Shown: positions 16,940-23,403 of the stretch, piece after piece
Layout: each line of letters begins with the position of its first letter
Position numbering within the stretch: the stretch's first letter is position 1
DNA from: DAOPYU01 sp942493245
GTDB taxonomy: Bacteria; Sumerlaeota; Sumerlaeia; UBA8349
Assembly (NCBI GenBank): GCA_942493245.1
Contig: OW818685.1
Location: forward strand, 248,001 to 312,000
Direction: 5' to 3'
DNA length: 64,000 nucleotides
Position numbers and translations under genes: made by a program
Notes under the pieces: model-generated
What the model saw: the letters and a program-made list of their open reading frames with translations, nothing else
Database searches by the model: none
What the model was told of the DNA's origin: nothing

Positions 16940-19582
16940 TCAGGATGTGGCTTCCGGCCGTTTCGACGTAACAACGTCGGTCTGGCCACGCGCGGGTTTC
17001 TTCTTTTCCATCCGCAGACGGGTGCCGTGCTCGAATGGCTCGAAGAGCGCGCGGTCCATGAACCGTTCGATGAGTTTCAGTCCCCGGCCCCGTTTGAAGG
17101 AGGGGCGTTCCCGGTCGTTCTCGCGCACTTTCTGTGGGTCGAAGACGTTGCCTTCGTTCTCGATCACCACGGAGCACTTCTCGGCTGAGACGGCGACCTG
17201 TACGTAAATTTCCTTTTCCGCATTCCGGCTGCTCTCGATCGCGTTCAGGCACCCTTCCAGAACGGCCATGCGCAGTTGCTGTGCCGTCTCCTCGCCAAAA
17301 CCGTTACCCAGGGCCATCTCTTCGACTGTTTTGGCGGCTACCAATTCCATACCATCGCGTGGGGACAAACGCAACTCAACAGTGGACTCCAGGGCGTCCG
17401 CCTCGCCCAGTGGCACGATACGCGCGGGCCGGGACGGAAGGGTTGCGTCCGAATGGAGAGGGGCTGCCGGGGAGGAGCCGGGCTGCGGCGACAGGGGCGC
17501 GGGTCGGTCGTGCATCTTGCCCGTTGGCATTTCAAAGACCGAGTCGGGGTCTATCGTCTGGTCGGGCGGAGGTTGCGGAGTCGGCGACTGGGGTTTGGGA
17601 CGGGGTTCTCCGTCCACGGGTTCGCTTGCGGTCGCTTCCCGTCCGGGAGCGCGGAACAGGTGTTTTCCCAGGGCCTGAACATCGTTCCAGTTCGAAGTCA
17701 GGAATCCCAGGGTTTCGACTCGTTCGGCGGCTTCGGGGGAATAACGGGCGTTGCTCAGAATCCAGATCCGGGTGCGCTTGACGTCGAGTTCCTGGGATTG
17801 GCGTTTTGCGATTCGCTCGATGCGGGAGACTTCTTCCGTGGTCAGGACCGGCACATCGCAGAGCACGGCGATCCAGAGCAGTTCGTCGCTGCGGTAGTGT
17901 TCGGCTCCGTCGAAGCACCACCCCACCACGCACGCCGACGCGGCGGGCGCACCGGAGGCCTGTTCGGTGAAGGCGCCGATGCAGAATGGCAACTGGGTCA
18001 AGGCGCCCCGGGCCATCTGACTGGCTTCGGCCAGGCTGGACGCCTGGTGGGCCGCGGCCGCGCGCCGCGAAAGGGTGGCGGCCTGTGTGAGGGGGACCGG
18101 TTTGTCTGGAGTGGTCAGACCGCGCTGGTGCGTTCGGAAGAGCTGCGCGCGGACTTCCTGGCCCCGGAAGGCCGAAAGGAGCAGGGAGGTGTCGCGCAGG
18201 CGTTGCGAGACGTCGCCGACTTCCTGACCCGCCGCCGGGGCTTCGACCAGCCGCTTGCGTTTGAGCACCAGCCGTCGGCGTTCGGGCGACTCGCCGTGCA
18301 ACAGATGCGCCACGTACAATTCGAGCGCGTCGCGGAGCAGAGGCGTTTCGGCCACCCGCCATTGCCCGCCTTCGCAGACGGCCAGTCCACCCCGGGCCAG
18401 ACGCACCAGGGCCTGCTGTTCTTCGGGCGCCAGGGGAGAAGAAGGGCCCCCATAGCGTTGGGACTCGGCCGCCAGACAATTCTGCACCACCCGAGCCATC
18501 AGGAGTGGCTCAATGGGGGCTTCGGTAGGGGGATACAGAACCTGCTGGACATCGCGCGCCGAGGCGCCGTTGCACAAGTCTTCCAGGTAGAGATTCAGGA
18601 ATTCCTCGTCGAGGATCAGGCTGTTTTGTTTCGCCAGGGCGCAGCTGTGGGCAAAGTTCGCCAGCCAACGTGGAATGCCGCCCCAGAGTCGCACGTGGCG
18701 GGCAAAGACGGACGCGTCGTAATCCACGCGGGAACTCGACGCCAGTTGCTCGAAGAAATCCTGCGCGGCCTGGTTGTGCAGGGGTTCCAGCGCCACGAGG
18801 TTCGAGACATCCGGCAGAGGGGGCAACAGGGGATGCCAAGTCTGCGGGGAGACGCGCGAGGCCCAGACGCGTCGTACCGGAGCACGCTCGGTCTGGGCGG
18901 AGTGGCGGGGTCCGGACGCCTCGCCGCTCGACACCAGACGTGTCAAATAATGGGACTGCCCCTGTTCGGTCCACTGGGCGTTTTCCGCCCCGTCCAGCAG
19001 GAGATGGAGGGGTTGATCTTTCTGGATGGCCAATCCCTCCAGTTCATCGAATGCCCATTGGATGAGTTGTGCGCCGTCGCGTTCCCCGCCGCCGGTGGCC
19101 TGGTGGATCGTATCGCGGTGGTACATCTCGGCCAGAAAGGCCGCCAGGGGCGCCAGGCGTTCGGCGTAACAGAGATCCTGCAGGGAGGAAAGGGACAGGA
19201 GGTTGGCCTGCGCCAGTTCGGGAGAGCGGCGCGCAAAGGCGATCCATTGCTGGACGACGTCGAAGACAAAACGGGTGGCCCACTGAACGGGACGGAAGGG
19301 CTGGGCGGGAATCGAAATGAGAAGGGGAACTTCTGCGTCCTGGTTGTCGAACAGATGCCAGTAGAGGCGCCGCAGAAAGGTTGTTTTGCCCACACCGAGG
19401 GGGCCGTGCAGCAGGGTGTCGCGGGCAGGAAAGAGACCCCGGTCGGCTGACGGCGGATTCGACAAACGGTCCCACGCATGCCAGTGAATATCCTGGCACG
19501 AGGAGCGCGTGTCTCGTCCGTAAGAGCGATAGCCGGAAATCGCCACGCCAGCCGGTATCCTTTCCTGCGCGTGAGCAAACAC
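16940..19582 (-). CDS. P-loop (STAND/AAA-like) NTPase fused to an RsbW-type HATPase domain
   Basis: An 880-residue protein. Near the N-terminus is a Walker A 'GPLGVGKTTFLRRLY' (about 60-72) and about 130 residues later a Walker B 'LHLLLDGAENA'. Arg-rich sensor-like helices and a 'WGGIPRWLANFAHSCAL' segment follow, as in AAA/STAND ATPases. The middle (about 560-660) has 'RTRIWILSNARYSPEAAERVE', an alpha/beta block of unknown family, then a proline-rich linker. The C-terminal 150 residues are a GHKL kinase domain with N-box 'VLEGCLNAIESSRNA', G1 'IENEGNVFDP' and G2 'GRGLKLIERFMD', as in RsbW/SpoIIAB anti-sigma kinases. GTG start after GGAAGGG. The gene is followed by a STAS gene. ATP-driven conformational control of an anti-sigma switch is an inference. 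Confidence 0.8.
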   Translation of the reverse strand: MFAHAQERIPAGVAISGYRSYGRDTRSSCQDIHWHAWDRLSNPPSADRGLFPARDTLLHGPLGVGKTTFLRRLYWHLFDNQDAEVPLLISIPAQPFRPVQWATRFVFDVVQQWIAFARRSPELAQANLLSLSSLQDLCYAERLAPLAAFLAEMYHRDTIHQATGGGERDGAQLIQWAFDELEGLAIQKDQPLHLLLDGAENAQWTEQGQSHYLTRLVSSGEASGPRHSAQTERAPVRRVWASRVSPQTWHPLLPPLPDVSNLVALEPLHNQAAQDFFEQLASSSRVDYDASVFARHVRLWGGIPRWLANFAHSCALAKQNSLILDEEFLNLYLEDLCNGASARDVQQVLYPPTEAPIEPLLMARVVQNCLAAESQRYGGPSSPLAPEEQQALVRLARGGLAVCEGGQWRVAETPLLRDALELYVAHLLHGESPERRRLVLKRKRLVEAPAAGQEVGDVSQRLRDTSLLLSAFRGQEVRAQLFRTHQRGLTTPDKPVPLTQAATLSRRAAAAHQASSLAEASQMARGALTQLPFCIGAFTEQASGAPAASACVVGWCFDGAEHYRSDELLWIAVLCDVPVLTTEEVSRIERIAKRQSQELDVKRTRIWILSNARYSPEAAERVETLGFLTSNWNDVQALGKHLFRAPGREATASEPVDGEPRPKPQSPTPQPPPDQTIDPDSVFEMPTGKMHDRPAPLSPQPGSSPAAPLHSDATLPSRPARIVPLGEADALESTVELRLSPRDGMELVAAKTVEEMALGNGFGEETAQQLRMAVLEGCLNAIESSRNAEKEIYVQVAVSAEKCSVVIENEGNVFDPQKVRENDRERPSFKRGRGLKLIERFMDRALFEPFEHGTRLRMEKKKPARGQTDVVTSKRPEATS

Positions 19583-19754
19583 AAAAACCCTTCCAGCGCC
19601 GCCTGGAAGGTTGCAGTCTATTGTAGGGGGACGGGTCCGAGTCTGTCAAAAGAAAACCCATTCTGCGCCGGTTCAATTTATGGGGGGGATTGAATCAGGA
19701 GGTGCTCATTGTTCAGTTGTCGTTCTTGTTCGAGGAAAACGGAAACCCTTCCTC

Positions 19755-19879
19755 CGTCATCCCCGCGAACGCGGGGATCCAGGGATGCGGCAACGACGAA
19801 AGAAGAAGACGATCTGGAGGAAATGAGGTTTGAAACCGGGTCGTCCCGGATTTGGGTTCCCGCTTTCGCGGGAATGACG
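19755..19879. repeat. REPIN-like double-hairpin element, copy A
   Basis: Both ends are REP-like palindromes in opposite orientation: 'cgtcatccccgcgaacgcgg' at the left and 'cgctttcgcgggaatgacg' at the right. The 125-bp unit aligns over its whole length, in reverse complement, with 59428-59551, including the central 'cgacccggtttcaaacc'. It is therefore a dispersed non-autonomous element and not a simple hairpin. Confidence 0.85.
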
Positions 19880-20003
19880 AATAGGGGGGCAGCCCGGAAT
19901 AACCCCATAAAACCTGGGGAATTCCCCTCTCGGATAGATCCGGGAGATTGAATGAGGGTTCGCCCCAGACAAACCGTCCGTCGAAAAGTTTCCCACAAAG
20001 GGC

Positions 20004-20032
20004 TTGACACCTGCCCCGGGAACCTTCTACCT
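20004..20032 (+). promoter_or_regulatory. Promoter for the Dabb lipoprotein-KS-LolA operon
   Basis: TTGACA (20004-20009), a 17-nt spacer and a weak -10 box CTACCT (20027-20032), about 60 bases before the ATG at 20095. Confidence 0.4.
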
Positions 20033-20094
20033 AGGGAGAGAATCAAAGTCGCTGGGGGTGGAAACACCGCAGCGAGTCTGAAAGGAGTTTGACC

Positions 20095-20586
20095 ATGCGA
20101 ATTTCGAGATTTTTTCTTTCTGCTCTGTGGCTGGCACTGCTTTGTTCTTGTGCCACTCCGTTGACGCCGTTCAAGACCGGGGTTGTGCGCGATGTCGTGC
20201 TTCTCAAGTTCAAGGAGACCACTCCTCCCGATCAGGTGGACGCCGCGGTGACACGATTTCTGAACCTCAAGGATCAAATCGCCGAAATTCAGAGCATAGA
20301 GGGGGGGCTGAACATCAGCCCGGAACAGTTGAGCGAGGGATATACCCATGTTTTCGTTCTGACGTTCCGGAATCAGGTGAACCGCAACGCGTACATCAGG
20401 CACCCCGCGCGCGCCGCCTTTATTCGCTCGATGTCAACGGAACTCGAGCGGTGTCTTATCATGGACTATTTTCCCTTCGACCGGGTTGCCCAGGCCGCGC
20501 CTGCGACGGACGCTGTGCCGGTCGCGCCTACCGTTCCCGTCGAGCCGGTTGTCCCCACGGCCCCAGAGCCGGTGTCCCAGCCATGA
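20095..20586 (+). CDS. Lipoprotein with stress-responsive Dabb (alpha/beta barrel) domain
   Basis: The ATG at 20095 follows AAAGGAG. The 163-residue product has a lipoprotein signal ending in 'LALLCSC' and then a Dabb domain (about 30-130): 'VVRDVVLLKFKETTPPDQVD', 'IQSIEGGLNISPE', 'THVFVLTFRNQVNRNAYIRHP'. Dabb domains are small ferredoxin-like barrels of mostly unknown function, sometimes in polyketide cyclisation. The C-terminus is a 'VPVAPTVPVEPVVPTAPEP' tail. Its stop overlaps the start of the ketosynthase-like gene (ATGA), so the two are translationally coupled. A membrane-anchored Dabb protein is uncommon. Confidence 0.85.
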   Translation: MRISRFFLSALWLALLCSCATPLTPFKTGVVRDVVLLKFKETTPPDQVDAAVTRFLNLKDQIAEIQSIEGGLNISPEQLSEGYTHVFVLTFRNQVNRNAYIRHPARAAFIRSMSTELERCLIMDYFPFDRVAQAAPATDAVPVAPTVPVEPVVPTAPEPVSQP

Positions 20587-21755
20587 TTCTGCGGGAGGAA
20601 CGAACTCTCGATAAGAACGGCCCAGCCGCCTGTCCGCCGATTCCGATTCTGGGGATGGGGGTGGCCTGTGCAGCGGGGAACAGTCTCGACGCCGTGCGGG
20701 AGACTCTGGCCGGGCGCCGGGCTTCGCGTATCGAGACCGATTCGGTCGCCACAGCCTGGGGGACGGTTGAACTGCCCGTCTATCGTGCGGACGCCGAGGA
20801 CTTGGAAACCGGACTGCCGAAGCGGCAGCTGCGCCGCATGAGCCATTTCGCCCGGCTGGCGCTTTTCACGGCTTTCGAGGCGCGGCGCGACGCCGGATTG
20901 GAGACCTGGCCCGATCCCGTGCGTGTCGGTATCGTGTTTGGCACCGGACATGGCCCGCTGCGTGTCGCCTTCGATTTTCAGGACAGTTTCATTGATGGGG
21001 GCGACAAGTGCGCTTCCCCGACCAGTTTCGCCAATTCCGTCCACAACGCACCCGCGTCTCAGATTTCCATCGCGATGGGGCTTCAGGGGCCTTGTCAGAC
21101 GATCACCACGCTTGACCAGACGGTCGCGGGTACGCTGATGACCGCTCTGGACTGGTTGCGCCACGACGAGGTGGATTACGTCCTGGCCGCCGTGGGGGAT
21201 GAGTATTGCCCGATGAGCGGGTACGCGCACGCGCTGGCCGCCGGGCCGCGCGCGTTCACGCCGCCGATCCGGCCTTTCGATCTCGACACCTGTACCAGTC
21301 TGCCCGGCGAGGGCGTTGCCGCTTTCCTGCTCGGACGGCCTGGACAGCCGGGCAAGTATGGCGCGTTGCATTCGGTTCTTCTGGGGTCCGGCCCGCAAGA
21401 GGTCGAGCGTCAGCGCGATGTGATGCGTTCCCTGCAGGCCGTGTTGCTTGCCGCCGATGGGCAGCGCCGGAACGATCCGGCCTACCGGGCCGCAGTTCCG
21501 TCCGGTGTGCCCGTTGCGGCCCATGCCGGGCTGTATGGTTCGCTGGCCGTGAGCGGCGGATTCGAGACGCTGATCGGGTGTCTGTCCCTGGCCGATGGAA
21601 CGCTCTCCTCTGCCTCTGTTCCCGATTCCGCGCCCAGGGAGTGGAATGTTGTCCGGGAGCCGTTAAAGCTGGGGCCGGGAGACCGGGTCGGGTGCCTGCA
21701 ATGCGAGAGTGGCGGGAGCCAGAGTCTGGTGGTGATCGAAGCGCCGGGGATTTGA
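20583..21755 (+). CDS. Beta-ketoacyl synthase-like protein lacking the active-site cysteine
   Basis: The start ATG at 20583 overlaps the upstream stop. The 390-residue protein has the thiolase fold of ketosynthases: 'ILGMGVACAAGNSL', 'VGIVFGTGHGPL', 'SPTSFANSVHNAPASQISI', 'RPFDLDTCTSLPGEGVAAFLL' and a C-terminal 'HAGLYGSLAVSGGFETLIG'. Where FabB/FabF have the catalytic Cys (eight residues after 'GP'), this protein has Asp178 in 'GPCQTITTLDQTVAG'. It is therefore closer to the chain-length-factor type of Ketoacyl-synt_2 proteins than to a condensing enzyme. The 'SVHNA' motif is also typical of that group, which occurs in aryl-polyene-like gene clusters. No second ketosynthase or acyl carrier protein is in the window. 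The TTG of the next gene overlaps its stop. Confidence 0.83.
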   Translation: MILREERTLDKNGPAACPPIPILGMGVACAAGNSLDAVRETLAGRRASRIETDSVATAWGTVELPVYRADAEDLETGLPKRQLRRMSHFARLALFTAFEARRDAGLETWPDPVRVGIVFGTGHGPLRVAFDFQDSFIDGGDKCASPTSFANSVHNAPASQISIAMGLQGPCQTITTLDQTVAGTLMTALDWLRHDEVDYVLAAVGDEYCPMSGYAHALAAGPRAFTPPIRPFDLDTCTSLPGEGVAAFLLGRPGQPGKYGALHSVLLGSGPQEVERQRDVMRSLQAVLLAADGQRRNDPAYRAAVPSGVPVAAHAGLYGSLAVSGGFETLIGCLSLADGTLSSASVPDSAPREWNVVREPLKLGPGDRVGCLQCESGGSQSLVVIEAPGI

Positions 21756-22858
21756 AAGGCGCGCGTAAAATCTGTTTCGGTGGAGCAATCATTTTGGCAA
21801 TAGTCTGTTCTGGGAGATCTCGAAAAAATTCGGAACCCCCCTGTTATTTAATCCCCCGCCCTCAAACAAAAGAACGCAAAGGCGCGAAGACGCAAAGGCG
21901 CAGCGAAGGGCGGTTTCGAGGAATATCACCGGTTCTCTCGTCATGGGGTTTTGGTTTTCTCGCGCTCTTAATTGGGGCGGTTTTGAGCCTTGAGGGGGGA
22001 GTTGTTGCCGCGAACTCAGAGGAATTGCGCGCGCCGACGGGGACGCTGGCGGTACAAACCGCGCGCGACGGCGGGGACGCAGGCGGTACAAACCGCGATG
22101 CCGACGTGGACGCCGGAGATGCAAACCGTGTGCCGACTGGGACGCCAGAGGGACAACGGGTTGCGGTTGGGGGTGTTTCTTTGTCCCCCCAGTCCTCTCC
22201 GCCTCATTCTCTCTCCACTTCGTCCACCTTGTCCACCGAGCCTTCCGTTCAACCGCTCGGGGAGGTTGAGACACAGGCTTTTCTCGACGCCATGCATCAG
22301 GCGCTTGCGCCCATCCAGACCCTGCAGGCGCGTTTCATTCAGGAGCGCCGGGTCTCGATATTTGTGGACACACTCGTGACCACCGGGGTCTGTCTGTTCG
22401 AGCCGCCCAAGCGCCTGCGGTGGGAATTGACCGCGCCGTACGTGTCGGTTCTGATCCACAGTCCGGATGGGGTGTCGAAATTTGATGAAGAAGAGGGACA
22501 GCTGCGCAAGATGCAACTGGGCGGGGAGGAAATTCTGACTCAGGTGCTCGGGCAGATTGTCGAGTGGATGCGGGGGGATTTCGGGCGGGCGCGCGAGGCG
22601 TATCTGATCGAGGTGCGCCATACGGGGGAAAGCAATTTGTTGACGTTGCGTCCCAGGAGCGAAAAACTGCGCGAGGTGCTCCAGACGATCGAATTGACGG
22701 TCAACCCCGCGAATTACCACGTCACCCAGGTCATGATCCGCGAGACGGCCGAGGACTCGGTTCAAATTCGTTTTATTCAGGAAAAAATCAATGAGCCTCT
22801 CCCCGAAAAGGCGTTCGATCTGAAGAAACCCCTCTGGCCGCTTCCGAATATGTTCTGA
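21752..22858 (+). CDS. LolA-like outer-membrane lipoprotein carrier with repeat-rich N-terminus
   Basis: The C-terminal 200 residues are a LolA-type half-barrel: 'LDAMHQALAPIQTLQARFIQ', 'GVCLFEPPKRLRWELTAPY', 'ILTQVLGQIVEWMRGDFG'. LolA-like proteins carry lipids or lipoproteins through the periplasm. The TTG at 21752 overlaps the ketosynthase stop (TTGA) and gives a 368-residue product beginning with 'MKGARKICFGGAIILAIVCSG', a plausible signal peptide. A second hydrophobic stretch follows at residues 68-90, between two kinds of dispersed repeat (21867-21908 and 22031-22145), both read through in frame. The exact mature start is therefore uncertain. The domain call is good, the start is weak. 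Confidence 0.78.
   Translation: MKGARKICFGGAIILAIVCSGRSRKNSEPPCYLIPRPQTKERKGAKTQRRSEGRFRGISPVLSSWGFGFLALLIGAVLSLEGGVVAANSEELRAPTGTLAVQTARDGGDAGGTNRDADVDAGDANRVPTGTPEGQRVAVGGVSLSPQSSPPHSLSTSSTLSTEPSVQPLGEVETQAFLDAMHQALAPIQTLQARFIQERRVSIFVDTLVTTGVCLFEPPKRLRWELTAPYVSVLIHSPDGVSKFDEEEGQLRKMQLGGEEILTQVLGQIVEWMRGDFGRAREAYLIEVRHTGESNLLTLRPRSEKLREVLQTIELTVNPANYHVTQVMIRETAEDSVQIRFIQEKINEPLPEKAFDLKKPLWPLPNMF
21867..21908. repeat. 'gcaaaggcgc' dispersed repeat inside the lolA-like gene
   Basis: The stretch consists of repeated 'acgcaaaggcgcgaaga' units, a motif common in intergenic DNA. Here it lies in frame and encodes a basic segment around 'KGAKTQRRSEG'. The same motif in inverse orientation lies in the tolC-like gene at 45801-45830. 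Confidence 0.65.
22031..22145. repeat. Degenerate tandem repeat 'ggggacgc-ggcggtacaaaccgc' inside the lolA-like gene
   Basis: Two good copies of 'ggggacgc.ggcggtacaaa' and further decayed copies are arranged in tandem and read through in frame as a linker rich in T, G, D and A. A single inverse copy lies in intergenic DNA at about 47519-47549. Confidence 0.65.
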
Positions 22859-22964
22859 AAAAGAAGACAAGAGAACCGGATCAACAGGAGGAGGCGATTC
22901 TTACCTACCGTCCTGAAAATCCGGTTTTCCCTGTCTTTTTCTTGCCTCGCGGTCCTGTGTTTTC

Positions 22965-23198
22965 TTACGAATCGGAAGGATGCTCTCTCAATCTCCTGCG
23001 GGCCTGCCAGATGAGAAGGGCCAGCCCGCATGATGTCAGGACCCCATACGCGATCGCCATTTCGACGTATTCGTGTGTCTCGGGAAGATTGTCGTTGATC
23101 GCAATCATCGAGATCAAAACGGACGAGAGAGTTGCCAGCGCAGAGAACGTGGTCATCAGCCCGACCAGAGACAGAATGATCCGGCGCGCGATTTTCAT
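22965..23198 (-). CDS. Small two-helix membrane protein, unknown function
   Basis: A 77-residue protein with two hydrophobic helices (about 7-32 and 46-66) and a basic C-terminus 'WQARRRLREHPSDS'. An AAGGAGC ribosome-binding site lies at the right distance before the ATG. Conserved family not recognised. It is oriented opposite to the LolA gene, with which it converges. Confidence 0.65.
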   Translation of the reverse strand: MKIARRIILSLVGLMTTFSALATLSSVLISMIAINDNLPETHEYVEMAIAYGVLTSCGLALLIWQARRRLREHPSDS

Positions 23199-23230
23199 GA
23201 GCGGCTCCTTCTCTGTAACGTTCCTTTTGT

Positions 23231-23402
23231 CCTGAAAACCGCAGTTGAACGCCTATCGTCCGGTTTTTCTTTCAGGCGGGCGAGGACGCCCGCCCTCTCA
23301 GTCTGGCCATTTTTATGGGGCGAAAGCGGTTGCCAAAACCGTTTTCGCCCCATAACATACGCACAAAAGACTTGTTTTCGGCCCTCAACTGCGGTTTTCA
23401 GG
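23231..23402. mobile_element. MITE-like element with perfect 18-bp terminal inverted repeats, copy 1
   Basis: The ends are CCTGAAAACCGCAGTTGA (23231-23248) and its exact reverse complement (23385-23402). Inside are a hairpin 'ggcgggcgaggacgcccgcc' and a second palindrome, 'ggggcgaaagcggttgcc' paired with 'ggttttcgcccc'-type sequence. Total 172 bp, no gene. It abuts the stop codon of the alpha-2-macroglobulin gene. Copy 2 lies at about 50628-50846. Confidence 0.78.
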
Positions 23403-23403
23403 T

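Larger units (their letters stand above)
19583..20094. other. Intergenic region between divergent genes, with REPIN-like element and promoter
   Basis: 512 bases without a gene. They hold a double-hairpin repeat (19755-19879) and a sigma70-type promoter (20004-20032) for the Dabb-KS-LolA operon. The remainder shows nothing recognisable. Confidence 0.6.

Noticed and set aside
17276..19450. 724-codon plus-strand frame opposite the NTPase-HATPase gene
   Set aside because: The minus frame has Walker and GHKL motifs and a ribosome-binding site. The plus frame has neither.
22031..22145. Possible CRISPR array
   Set aside because: Units are short, contiguous and degenerate, without unique spacers, and no cas gene is nearby. 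It is a decayed tandem repeat in a coding frame.
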